Shown here in pieces: positions 25,331 to 36,290 of a DNA stretch of 64,000 bases (within the stretch, counting starts at the first letter, position 1; each line of letters starts with the position of its first letter). The stretch lies in the NCBI GenBank assembly GCA_023101885.1, contig JALPQD010000215.1, forward strand, positions 620,001 to 684,000. Reading direction: 5' to 3'. Source of the stretch: Typhlomys cinereus. Taxonomy: Eukaryota > Chordata > Mammalia > Rodentia > Platacanthomyidae. A program made the translations under genes and the position numbers. Below the pieces are notes generated by a model that searched no databases, had not been told where the DNA came from, and worked only from the letters and a program-made list of their open reading frames with translations.

Positions 25331-25984
25331 GAGTGAGATGTTCTGTCGTGGAACACTTTATCCCTTGACTGTTGTCTGGGAAGGTCAAAGTTATTTGTAG
25401 GCATTTCTGGCACTTGGGCCACTGTCTAACCAGGTCTATAAATAAAGTGAACGTGTTACTAATTTCACCCTAGTTACCCACAGGACTGAAAACTTTGCCA
25501 TTGCTACAAGCCATAACACATGTTGACATAGATAGCTTTAAAATAATAGCTGGAATAAAATAATAGAAGAACAGTTCCAGCTCAATCATTTATTCTAAGC
25601 TAATTATCAACACTCCAAACTACCTCCCTTCCAATGCTGTAAATATTTTTTTAGCACAATACAACCCATTTCCAGCTTTACTGCAATCAGATGGGTGTAT
25701 GCAAATCTAGAACCATGCCACCCAACTCACAGTTATGAATCTTAGGTGAATAAGTACATGGCAAAGCTCTCAAGAGCCACAAGTGGCTAAAGGCTACCTC
25801 AGCAGGCAGGGTAAATACAAAAAATATTTTCATTCCTATAGGAAGAGCAATTGCAGAACCTGGAAGCAATCAGAAAGTAAAAATGATTCTCCAAGTATAC
25901 AGAAGATCAGAGTTTGCATGTGCCTTCCTGCGGAAACCTCCATATGTCTTTTCTCTGGAACTTGCAATCTTTAAAAACAGAGAG

Positions 25985-26130
25985 GGGAGGGAGGAGAGAG
26001 AGAGAGAGAGAGAATGGAGCAGAGATCAAAGGACTATTGGGAATTCATTCTCTCCTTCAGAGATTGAGCTCAGTCAGCAGGCTTATACAGCAAGCTCCTT
26101 TACCCACTATGTCATCTCACTGGCCCAGTT
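25985..26130 (-). mobile_element. B3-type SINE
   Basis: A reversed B3 beginning at a (GA)n run (about 25994-26014) and ending with the reversed head TTTACCCACTATGTCATCTC. Confidence 0.65.
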
Positions 26131-26449
26131 TCTCAAGGTCTTATTTTTATGTTAGGAGAATTTCTGTCCTGGTAACATAACTAACTGTCCACTAAAATGC
26201 CTAAAAACAAATAAGGGAAAGAAATCTAAGAGGTAGTAGGAAATAAATATTTAGGAAAGAGCAACACTGGGTTAGAGGCAGCCACATTAGAGACAAGAAA
26301 GACCCAGGGAAGAGAGGCAGGTTAAAATATAAATAAAATAAAGCAAAATCCAGGGCAAAATGGATCATTAACAAGGCAAGAGTACTAAGGATCTTAGAAT
26401 ATCATGCTAATTCTCTTAAACAATCACTGATGTTTACAACTATGTTAAA

Positions 26450-26810
26450 AATCTTATTTCCAAGTGCCTACATTTGGGTGAGGCAGATGCACTTTGCTAT
26501 ATAAGCATGGGGATCAGAATTTGAATACACCAATCCCATATAAACACCAGAAGTAATAGTATAGGTGTCTGTAATCTGGACCCCCTATGGGAAATGGGAA
26601 ATCTGAAACCTCCAGAAGCCCAAAGGCCAGTAAGCCTGGTTTACTCAGCAGCACTGAAGAGACCTGGTCTTAGACGAGGTGGAAAGATGAGGAATGACAC
26701 CCAAAAGTTGTCTTCTACTTCCACTGGCACACTGTGGCACAAGCACGCCTGCCCACACCCTCTTTCACACACACACACACTCACATAGATACACATATTA
26801 TGCACACACT
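26450..26810 (+). mobile_element. B4-type SINE
   Basis: A degenerate head, AACACCAGAAGTAATAG, a B1-like middle, AGGAATGACACCCAAAAGTT and a CA-rich end. It shares its internal blocks with 46345-46680. Confidence 0.6.
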
Positions 26811-28260
26811 TGAGAAATGCCTACATTTTAGCATTGAGAAGAAATATATGACATATTTTAAAAGGACTAATCTCCAAAATGACTGAAGTCATTTAAAAAA
26901 AAAAAGTAAATCTCGGCCGGTTGGGAAATATTCAAGCATCAGAAAAGAACTCATTCCAAAAAGTGATCTGAATAATTAAATTAAAACTTCAGTTCAACCA
27001 AAATAACCAGACAGTGCTTAAAAGTGGGTATAATTGTCAGAAAAAGACAAGACTTTTTGATTTATCAGTGATGGCTGGAGTCACAAAGAATTGGGAAATG
27101 CAGCTAAGATCTTAAAATACAATTAGGAAATAGTTTAATGTATATGATTAAGTAAAAAAGAACTATCTGCATCACAGTACCAGTGGTTTAAAAAAAATGA
27201 CAGAATTACACATAAGAAAAAAAAATACCAATGTTCTGGGGAAAGGATGTTTCTATTTTTATTTAATTTTATGTTTTCTAGTTTTACAAGCAACATGAGT
27301 GACTGACCCTGTCCCTTTCTTCCCCCTCCCTTCCACTTCACACTTTTTAAAGACTAACTCAAATAAATGACATTTATTCAAAAACATATACAAGTCTTAA
27401 GCTTTGAAAAAGAAATTCTCCAGCAATGGCACCCTGGTGGGCAGGGAAAGTGAGCTGACTGCTCCCGCCCACCCTCCCTGTAGGGCTCGGTCCTGCCCCT
27501 CTTGGACTGCTCCCCAGCTCAGGCTCGCCCCTGGTCTGGCTTCTGCAGAAGGACAAATAAAGAAGAAAACATGGAAGGAGCAAAACATTGATTACAATTA
27601 TCTCAATAATGAAGCAAATGTAGCAGGAAAGAGTATATTAGGACAAATGTCAGAAACATGACCATGGAAACAGCTGAACCTCAGCAGATTGAAATGCGAA
27701 ATTCTTTGTGGCAGAGTGCAGATCTGCTCATGTACAGACACAGGCTAGCCGAATTTCCATCCCTACTCTAGGCTAGGGGCACACGCGCATGAACGCTGAA
27801 GTATGTGGAAATGAGAATTATCAACTACTGTCTGTAGTGGGTCTCAGTGGGTGTAGTGGCATCGGCATAAACTATGCTTCTGGCGTCCTGTGGAAGAAGG
27901 TTATTCCTCCAGGGATCTGGATAAGAAGTAGCAATATAAGTAATGAGACATCTGGTTAAGCTCACAGACTTTCCTTCCTGGTCACTTGCAAATGATGGGG
28001 TTTGATCTCACCAGACAGGGAGGCCACAGAGTCTGGCAGATAGAAGGTAACCATCCTGCAAATGGGAGACTGACCCCCTCCTCACCGTGGTCTCCTACTC
28101 TTATTCCATCTACCTTTGAATCTACTTTTATAATAAGACTATTTTAACAAAGCCTTTTATCCAGTACCCATCAGGATGGAGCCAAGGGCGATGCAGAACA
28201 GCAAAACTGGAAGAAGAAAAAAAAACCCATAATTCAGAACATCAGAGACCCTACATTAAT

Positions 28261-28810
28261 CACCAGGAACCAGGCCAGCCTAATCTCTCCCCATCCCAAA
28301 GCTCAGGGAAATTTGCGGAAGAGGGGGCGGTAAGATTGTAAGAGCCTAAAGATGGGGAGGAGCAACAATATGCAAGATACTCCACACAAGTTAGGGCCGA
28401 AGTAATCATAATAGGACTTTGCATGACCTGCGCAATGACCAACATATCACTGACCCCCCCCCTCAAAGTCTAGCATGGATCACAGGCACTACGATCCTTA
28501 GAGGCAAGGGATTAACAGCCACAATAGTGTTCCTATACCAAAGGGGAACACAAGAAAGAGCTCTAGGTAATGCTACTGAGTCCTTACACCTCATCAGAGA
28601 GGAGGACCCAGAGGGAAGTTTGACATGCACACTAAAGGATGCTCCAGAAATGGGGGGACCCCCACTGGGAGAAAGGGAGGGAGGGGGGAAAGGAAGGGGG
28701 AAAAAGGAGGAGGTAGCAAGGGGATCCAGGGAGGGATGGAGGGAGGGAGGAGAATGGGGTACTTATCAAGTTTGTATGAGTAGAAAAAATAAAAAATAAA
28801 TAAAAAAAAG
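28261..28810 (+). mobile_element. 5'-truncated L1, 3' UTR with G-rich tract
   Basis: Colinear with 11907-12460 over its whole length, starting at the same point (CACCAGGAACCAG). It has AAGAGGGGGCGGTAAGATTG, a G-rich tract near 28650-28755 and an A-rich AATAAA tail. Confidence 0.85.
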
Positions 28811-29393
28811 AAGATAGCAACAACTGCAGAGTCAGAAGGTATAATTGATTCTCATAAACAGAGAGAAATCCTTTCACAAAGACCCTCACATAGAAAAATT
28901 CTTAGTAAACTTTCCTCTGATGTGCCTGGTATTCCCAAGATTGAAGAAAAATCAGAGTAAGAAGGAATGCCAACCTAACATTGCTACCATAGCAGTACCA
29001 AGTAGCATATATCAGACTAGCATGGGTAATTCAGTAGATATACTGCAGTTTAGTAAGATATGGTGCTAACTTTAAGACTCCCTAGGTACAGTAAAACAAC
29101 TCGGATTTGAGCTTATAATATTCCACTTAAATGATCATTAATGACTACTCTGTATCATAGAATCAAAGTGAATTTTAAATCAGTAAGGTATTTGGACAGT
29201 TGAAAAGTAAAAAATATATATATTGCCGAAGAGAGGACAATTGGTTCAAAACAGCTTTTATGTGTTTATATTCTTCTCAAGTCAAAGTTTAAGATTTATT
29301 GTTTTGTTGTCTTTGTGATATAAATCATGTATTTCATTGTTGTTGGCTTTTGCTACCAACACTTATACTTCCTAGTCCAAAAGAGTCAAATAT

Positions 29394-29467
29394 ATTTTTT
29401 TTTTATTTCAGCTCATACAAACTTATTAGGTACACCAGTTCCCTCCTTCCCTCCTCCCCCCCCGTAG
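29394..29467 (-). mobile_element. Ultra-short L1 3'-end insertion (74 bp)
   Basis: Read in reverse it is a G-rich stub, then GTGTACCTAATAAGTTTGTA and an A tail, matching the end of the L1 at 32531-32844. An 11-bp duplication, GAGTCAAATAT, flanks it (29383-29393, 29468-29478). Confidence 0.9.
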
Positions 29468-30236
29468 GAGTCAAATATTTTCTAAGTTATGTTTTAAATG
29501 TATTTCTATTTGCACTACTTTTTGCTGTGTTAACTTGTGCTATAGTTTTCCTTGAAGAATTAAAAAATGATTTAACATTTAAAAGTGTAGCTATTGGATA
29601 GATCATTTTACTTCAAATTTCACACACCGAAAGTGCTAACAAACCATTATATTAGGGAAAAAAAAATTTCCCTCCCTTCAAAAAAAATATATTCCAACAA
29701 CTTGTCCATGCTTCAGAAGTACTTAAAATGTATTTACCTAAAGATATGTAAGACTCAATGTTTCACTCAGGTTTCAACCGTTAAAGTTTCTTTTTCAAAA
29801 CTTCAATGTTAAACAGAAACAGGATCCTTACGGTTCCACACTACTCAACTTTAAAGAAAACTCTTTGCATATAGATGAGCAAGTTTAAAATAGAAATCAT
29901 CTTATTGTACAATCTGGTTCACTAGATAATGACTGGTTGATAATCCCCTGAAGAAGCAAATGAAGCTTCTTCTACACCATATGACTACAAAGTTAGTTCA
30001 CTGGTAGACCTGATGCAAGAAGTCATTGGTTTCCAATATTTCTTTCCTTCTTGCTTAGCCATAAAACCTGTTTTCATTCCAGCACTTATTATCCACGCTC
30101 CTGCAAAAAGGACTCTATCTCTCTTTACCCTTATTGCAGCTAAATGTAGCCATGAGATTCTGAAATGCAACATATACAAAAATGCTACCTGGGACTTCCT
30201 TGAAATCGTGACTTTCTAAGTAGGAGAGTAACATAC

Positions 30237-30597
30237 TGTGATAGTTAATCTTGGGTGTCAACTTGACCATCTGGCATTAACTGAGGTCAGCTGAGACCAC
30301 CTGAAGAGATTATACAGATCAATACATTTACAATACAAAGACCAGCCCTAGATCTGATTGGAACCTCCCAGTAGCAGACCAGATAAAAGGAACCATACAA
30401 CAGAAGAATTCAAAGAAAGATGCCAGGATGTTTGCAGTAGCTTAGCCTCCTTCCAGCTTCAGCCACCAGCCATGTATCTCCACCATGAAAGACTGTTTCT
30501 CTTCTCTGGAGCTGTAGCTGAATAAATCTCCCTTTCTCCCTTAAGTTGCTTGACTTTGAATGCTCTCTCACAGCAACAGTTAAGAGTAACTATTACA
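30237..30597 (+). mobile_element. Solo LTR (MaLR-like) with 5-bp duplication
   Basis: It starts TGTGATAGTTAATCTTGG, has AATAAATCTCCCTTTCTCCC near its 3' end and ends ...TATTACA. CATAC occurs on both sides (30232-30236 and 30598-30602). Its 3' part resembles the LTRs at 41991 and 44094. Confidence 0.9.
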
Positions 30598-30639
30598 CAT
30601 ACCTTTTCTTCCCTCTACTCAAATAGAAAATGGAAATAA

Positions 30640-30895
30640 GGGATTGAAGAGATGGCTCTGCAGGTAAAATTGAGTTCAGATTCCCAGAACACATGTGAAA
30701 AGCCAGCACTGGACACAGACAGGCAGATCCCGGGAGCTTGGTGGCCAGCCAGGCTAGAGAAAACAGCAAGCTCCAAAAACAAACAAAAAAATCAGGTGGG
30801 GATCAATAGAGATAACATCCAAGTTGACCTCTGGGCTCCACATGTGCATGCACAGGCAAGTGCACCTATATACACATGAACACACAATGAAAAAA
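30640..30895 (+). mobile_element. B4-type SINE
   Basis: The head GAAGAGATGGCTCTGCAGGTA, B box TGAGTTCAGATTCCC, GGTGGCCAGCCAGGCTAGAG and TTGACCTCTGGGCTCCACAT follow the B4A order closely. Confidence 0.8.
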
Positions 30896-31256
30896 AGGAG
30901 AGAAAGAATGAGAGGGAAGGAAGGGACTGAGCTGAACCTCTGTAAACAGAAACACAAAGAAAAATGAACAGTGAACATGGCGTACAAAACAACCACGAGC
31001 CACCTACGTCCAGACTAACATTATTTTTGGTAAAAGACAAACCTCTCTTATTTAAACCCTTTGGAGGTTATTTAGGTTTTCACACCTAAATTTTATTCAA
31101 ATAATTTATTTCATGCTAACTCACCATTCAAAAATCTAACAATGTGAAAGAAGAGAATTCTACACATACATGTCTTGTCTAAGAATCTTGAAATGTCTAG
31201 AGAGAAAATCTTAGACAAAATCTCAGCTAGAATCTCATGGCTACATTTAGCTGCAT

Positions 31257-31336
31257 GTCCTCTGATATAGGAAGACAATTTTTCACTTGGGTATTACTCT
31301 TCCGGTCTATTTTGATGATAGCCAAAATATAAACAA
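31257..31336. repeat. 80-bp direct repeat, copy 1
   Basis: It starts GTCCTCTGATATAGGAAGAC and ends AATATAAACAA. It is 79/80 identical to 32859-32938; the difference is T at 31292 against C at 32894. It is not part of a recognised mobile element. Confidence 0.97.
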
Positions 31337-31360
31337 CCTCTCTTAAAACATACTGCACTG

Positions 31361-31561
31361 GGGCTGGAGAGGTGGCTCAGGGGTTAAGCCTCTGCCTTGC
31401 AGGCAGAAGGTCCTGAGTTCAGATCCTAGACCCCACGTACAGACGCCAGGCGGAAGCAGGGGCGGCCTGCGTTTCTGGTCCTGGTGGGCGGAGCCTGTGA
31501 ATCCCGGGGCAGAGTAAACAAGGAGAAGGTGGAGGCAACCATGGTGGTTCTACACACACAC

Positions 31562-31599
<38 letters not shown>

Positions 31600-31621
31600 A
31601 AATAAATAAATAAATAAATAA
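31361..31621 (+). mobile_element. Young B2-superfamily SINE (Dip-like)
   Basis: A full-length copy with a mixed CA/CG tract and an (AATA)n tail. An 11-bp duplication, ATACTGCACTG, flanks it (31350-31360, 31622-31632). Confidence 0.92.
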
Positions 31622-31835
31622 ATACTGCACTGAAATGACTGAAATAAAAATTTAACTTCACTCATTTTCTTCATCAAAAAATAAATAGAAGTGATAACAC
31701 CAAAATTAACCTCAATGTTCTCAGATCCAAAGAGTGTGTTGAATTACTCTGGAGGCAAAGCAGTGTATGTTTGCTACCATTATGGCTATTACTGTGACAG
31801 CCAATGGGTAAATGTGGTTAAAAAAACATAATAAT

Positions 31836-32057
31836 GGGCTGGAGAGGTGGCTCAGGGGTTAAGCCTCCGCCTTGCAGGTGGAAGGTCCTGAGTTCGGATC
31901 CCAGATCCCACGTATAGATGCCAGGCGGAAGTGGGGGCGGCCTGCGCTTCTGGTCCTGGTAGGGCGGAGCCTGTGAATCCCGGGGCAGAAGGAGGTGGAG
32001 GTGTCCATGGTGGTTCACGAATTCGTCCGTGGTTCTACACATACACAGACACACACA

Positions 32058-32088
<31 letters not shown>

Positions 32089-32138
32089 GCACACATACAC
32101 ACACATATGCACACAGTTGAATAAATAATAATAATAAT
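31836..32138 (+). mobile_element. Young B2-superfamily SINE (Dip-like)
   Basis: A full-length copy with a long alternating CA/CG tract (about 32043-32110) and an (ATA)n tail. A 14-bp duplication, AAAAACATAATAAT, flanks it (31822-31835, 32139-32152). Confidence 0.92.
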
Positions 32139-32530
32139 AAAAACATAATAATTACATGAAAGCAATTAAGTAAGTAGCAGCATGAACCTTAACTCCAAGT
32201 GATTTCATGAACTGTCAAGCCTTCTCCATTTCCTACCTCTCCATCCTTTAAAGATCAGGAACTTCAGTGCCTTTTTCTAAAGCACCAGAGAGTTGAGTGG
32301 TTGTAAAGAGAGAGAAACAAACAAGAAAAAGAACAACAAACAAGAAAGAGTAAAGGCTCAAAGCAATTAAAGAATTATGAATATATTCAAAACATATCCT
32401 ATTTTAACACTCACCACTTGTTAAAAGATAGGAGCTTTTAAAAGAAAATATGCTGAACAAACATATAGCTTCTTAGTATGCTGCAATTTATTAAAATGAA
32501 GGATGTCAACCTTGAAAAATAAAGGTAGTA

Positions 32531-32844
32531 TCCTTGGAGGCAAGGGATTGACAGCCACAGTAGTGTTCCTATGCTTAAGGGGAACACAGGAAAGGGTTCT
32601 GGGAAATGCCATTGGGTCCTTCCACCTCATCGGAGAGGAGGACCCAGAGGAGAGCTTGGCATGCACATTAAAGGATGCTCCGGGGATGGGAGGGGGAGGC
32701 ACTGAGGGATGGGGAGGGAAGAGGGGAGGGGAGGGGGCGGGCACAGGGCGGTGGGAAGTTGGAGGGAGTGAGGGGGAGGTTGGAGGGAGGGAGGGGACCA
32801 GTGTACCTGTTAAGTTTGTATGAGTGGAAAAAAAAAAGAAAAAG
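32531..32844 (+). mobile_element. 5'-truncated L1, 3' UTR with G-rich tract
   Basis: It starts inside the element (TCCTTGGAGGCAAGGGATTG) and runs through a very G-rich stretch (32685-32802) to an A-rich tail. The 10-bp duplication AAAGGTAGTA flanks it (32521-32530, 32845-32854). Confidence 0.92.
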
Positions 32845-32858
32845 AAAGGTAGTAAGAG

Positions 32859-32938
32859 GTCCTCTGATATAGGAAGACAATTTTTCACTTGGGCATTACT
32901 CTTCCGGTCTATTTTGATGATAGCCAAAATATAAACAA
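32859..32938. repeat. 80-bp direct repeat, copy 2
   Basis: 79/80 identical to 31257-31336. It begins four bases after the 3' duplication of the L1 insertion at 32531-32844. Confidence 0.97.
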
Positions 32939-33954
32939 TTTAATTATACTTTAAGCAGTTTACTATTTGCCTAATTTTCTAAGGATGCGAAATTAATAAT
33001 GCCTTTGACAAAAGTTTACCAACACTGACAGGAAGAAAAGCTATTGAGGAAAGTCAAAGATTAACTGACATGCAGTCAGATGCCAAGAATTTGCTGCAAA
33101 ATGTAAGTGGTATAATCACGGTAAGGGCACTATGAGAAATAGACCAATCCCAAAGGAAAGGCTGATTCATCCACTGTCAGCTTGAAACAGTCACGTGCAC
33201 ACAGTGTTACCAAGTGAGTTTCCTGGACCCAACAATATGGCTCTGACGTGTACAAGTATGTCAGGTGCTAAGGCCTTCTGAACCTTCTGAATACTGTCTT
33301 TCAGGAGGCTTAGTTCATCTGTCTGTACTGGCCCAGATTCTACCCCAGACCTTACCAACAGTTTTATCATCAAAGTGTTCCCAAAAATTGGTACATACCA
33401 ACTTATTTTCAGGCTTTAACTATACTTTTAATAATACAAGTGAATCCAGTGTGGCTTAACTATTTCTGAAACACGGTTTATTTTTAGTAAATATAGTCTC
33501 CCACATGGGAAGCTACAACCATGCCAGAAATGTTCTGTGAGGAGATAAAATGCTATTTATAGGCCTATCAGTTGCTCCTTACTTAGGTTATAGCATAGTT
33601 TCCACTTGAGGCCTGATATGACCTCCCTGACTTCTCTGGGTCTCTTCTGCTCCTTTCATCCTCAGGTTCCCACATTCATCTTTATCTCTACAGGGTGCTT
33701 AAGTTAAACAAGCATGGGCAAGGGAGAAAAAAATCTCCTTTACTTGAGACTTCTCTTACAGGAAAATTTAGGTAACTTTTGGGAATGTTTCATCTGGTGA
33801 GTTTTGGGGAGGGAAGGCCAAAGGTACGCAGAAGTCTAGAATGATGCTGCACAGAAAGTTACACACACACGAAGAAAAGAAAGACCATGGAGCCTCTGGG
33901 ATCTAGCTCTGTATTTGACGTATCTTGAATTTTACATCTTTTAAAAAGCCCAAT

Positions 33955-34045
33955 TTCAGCACTGCTGAGAGACAGGCAAGAAGATTGCAGCCTGGATCAT
34001 GTAATGAGTTACTGACCAACTTGGGCTACATAACAAAGCTCACTG
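33955..34045 (+). mobile_element. B1 SINE, diverged
   Basis: TTTCAGCACTGCTGAGAGAC, GGCAAGAAGATTGCAGCC and AACTTGGGCTACATAACAAA fit B1. Confidence 0.5.
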
Positions 34046-34984
34046 CAAAAATGCAACAAGAATAAATGGTAAGATATCTAAATATAAATAATATATTCTC
34101 TAATCAAGGAGAAGTTAGTCAAGAGAAAAGAAATGCAGAAAAAAACCTAAGAGATTAACTTTCCTAAAATTTGTGGGTCTTAGGGATTAAGTTGGTGGTC
34201 ATGCATTTGCGGCTGGTCTCTTTATATTTCCCATTTAAAAAGTTAACAGGATAAACCCTCCTCTCATTCTCTAGCTCTGGCTCAGTTAACAATTCCAGAA
34301 GGTCCAAGACCCCCACTCCAGCCAGTAAGTTCTTTTACTGTTCCTTCTCGCTAACTGGGCCAGGGTTCAGATCCTATTTCACCCTGGCCCTTCCCTACTC
34401 GATACTCCGGAGGAAATTTAAATGAACCATGCCTACCTTCTCTGGAAAAGCCTGAAGCCTGTAAGAGGTTCTGTTTCTGGTTCAGTAAGTTGTATTTACA
34501 ATCTGAAGAATATCCTCCCTCCTCTTGTTAATTTCACATATGGTGATCTTATATCTGAATGAGACTGCGTATTCCACTCAGTCTTAAATACCCTGTCACA
34601 TTCATTTGTTTCATGCCAAATGCATAGTAAAGACAAAGTAAACAGGGTAAATAAAAATAATGGAAATACTCCATTGTTCAATTAAGAAACACTTTTATAT
34701 GAGTCTTACAAGACACAGCAGCAGGAGAGCTGAGTCACGCACACTTTCTGCAGGAGGTGCTAAGTAATGCCAGCCACAGTGTTAACTTAGATTCGAGTTA
34801 TCACTCCCAGGTGCTTAGAAAGTAAACAGGAGTGACACCCATGGTGGGGCAGAACATTGCCTTGACCCAGGAAAACTCTTCCAACTCTTCTCCATTCATC
34901 AGTATCTTACCTGTCCCTGAAGGCCTACCTGTCAGGCAAGGTGCCCCCACTAAATCAGATGGTAAGGATAAGTGGAAAACAAAG

Positions 34985-35120
34985 CTTTTTTTCTTTGGAT
35001 TTTTATTTTGTTGTTTGAAGTCAGAGCAGCCTTGAACTTACTATGGAGCAAATATTAGCCTTTACTCCTGCTTCAGTTTTCTAAATATTGGGATTCCAGG
35101 CATGAGCCACCAAGCCTGGC
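34985..35120 (-). mobile_element. B1 SINE
   Basis: The reversed 7SL-like body reads CAGAGCAGCCTTGAACTTAC ... TTGGGATTCCAGGCATGAGC. Confidence 0.75.
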
Positions 35121-35154
35121 AAAAAACAAACAACAACAAAAAACTTTTGAAAAC

Positions 35155-35275
35155 AGAACCTCAGGGTGTAGTGCGAGCACAAGGCTGCAACTCTAGCTAT
35201 TCAAAGCTAAAGCAGAAGGATCACTTGAGTCTAGGAGAACAAGGCCAGTCAGGTAAAACTTTAGGCAGCATGAGA
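35155..35275 (+). mobile_element. B1 SINE
   Basis: GGCTGCAACTCTAGCTATTC, AGCAGAAGGATCACTTGAG and ACAAGGCCAGTCAGG are in B1 order. It lies head to head with the preceding reversed B1. Confidence 0.6.
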
Positions 35276-35335
35276 AAAAAGGAAAGATTACAGCTAGAAA
35301 TACAGCTATATAAAATAAGAATTTCAGGTAACAAT

Positions 35336-35749
35336 TGTTGCAGTCAGCCTGCATGGTTGCTGATAAATGATCATCACACAGCTTAAGGGAACAAGGAGTT
35401 TACTTTCTTATGATAGTCCGGTTACAGTTCATAGTCCAGCTTGATGGGAGAGCACATACCAACACCAGGGCCGAGGGAACTGGCCACCATAACGGCCGAG
35501 AGATGGACAATCCTTACTTGCCAGACCAGCATGTCTGGCCAAGTATACAGAAGGATGCCCCCTCTCTCAACCAGCTCTCTGTGATTTATCCAGGGCCTAA
35601 TCCCACTCACCATGGGCTGGGTCTTCCCCAGCAGCCAGACAATCTCCTTCAGGTTTGCTCTGGGCTTAACTCAACCATCAACTCTCTACACCTGTGCCCA
35701 GAGCTCAAACTCTCAAGAGTCAAGTTGACACCTGTGCTTAACTATGACA
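35336..35749 (+). mobile_element. Solo LTR (MaLR-like, family A) with perfect 5-bp duplication
   Basis: It starts TGTTGCAGTCAGCCTGCATG and ends ...TAACTATGACA. ACAAT flanks it on both sides (35331-35335, 35750-35754). It aligns along its whole length with 37814-38215 and, reversed, with 227-617. TG...CA ends and a 5-bp duplication are typical of ERVL-MaLR LTRs. Confidence 0.92.
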
Positions 35750-36139
35750 ACAATAAACCCAATATTGCTGTCTCTATGCTTGGGCATACACTTTATTCTA
35801 ACTTCTTCAAAATTCTATCCCTCCATCAAACCAGAGATATGTATGTGCCGGGCAATGACAAACCCAAGACAAAAAGAAAAGACGATAGATGTACCCTGAG
35901 GTGGGGACCAGTTGTGGTAGAGGACGAGAGAGGGAGTGTCCTCCAGAGCAGCCCTGTGCTCCTTCTTGCTGCCTCGGCAGATGGCGAGGACTGTCTTGAG
36001 GTCATCACCTTGCTCACTAGGCAGAAGAGACTGCACTGGTTCCGTGGCGCAGGGCTGCTAAGGGTTAAGCTTTCATGTCTGAAAACGCTGGCAGGACCTC
36101 AGGGCTTTCTCATCCATCCAAGGGAAGGGAAGGGTCTGG

Positions 36140-36290
36140 CCACTAGAGCCAGATGGACCTGCAGAGTTAAATGACCTTGGGCAAGCTGAACGTCTCTCTG
36201 GCCTTCATTCTTCTCATCTACCAACTAGGTAAATAGCACCTACCCTGCACATGTGGAGACTGAACAACAAGGAAGCTTCAGGACAGACAC
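36140..36290 (+). repeat. MIR fragment
   Basis: TGACCTTGGGCAAGCTGAAC and CCTTCATTCTTCTCATCTAC follow the MIR core order. Confidence 0.6.

Noticed and set aside
27460..27545. Possible CpG-island promoter
   Set aside because: Only a few CpGs are present over less than 100 bp, with no promoter-like extent.
35410..36174. 254-codon plus-strand ORF
   Set aside because: Its first third is the solo LTR at 35336-35749 and it then runs into unrelated intronic sequence. It has no domain or codon signature.
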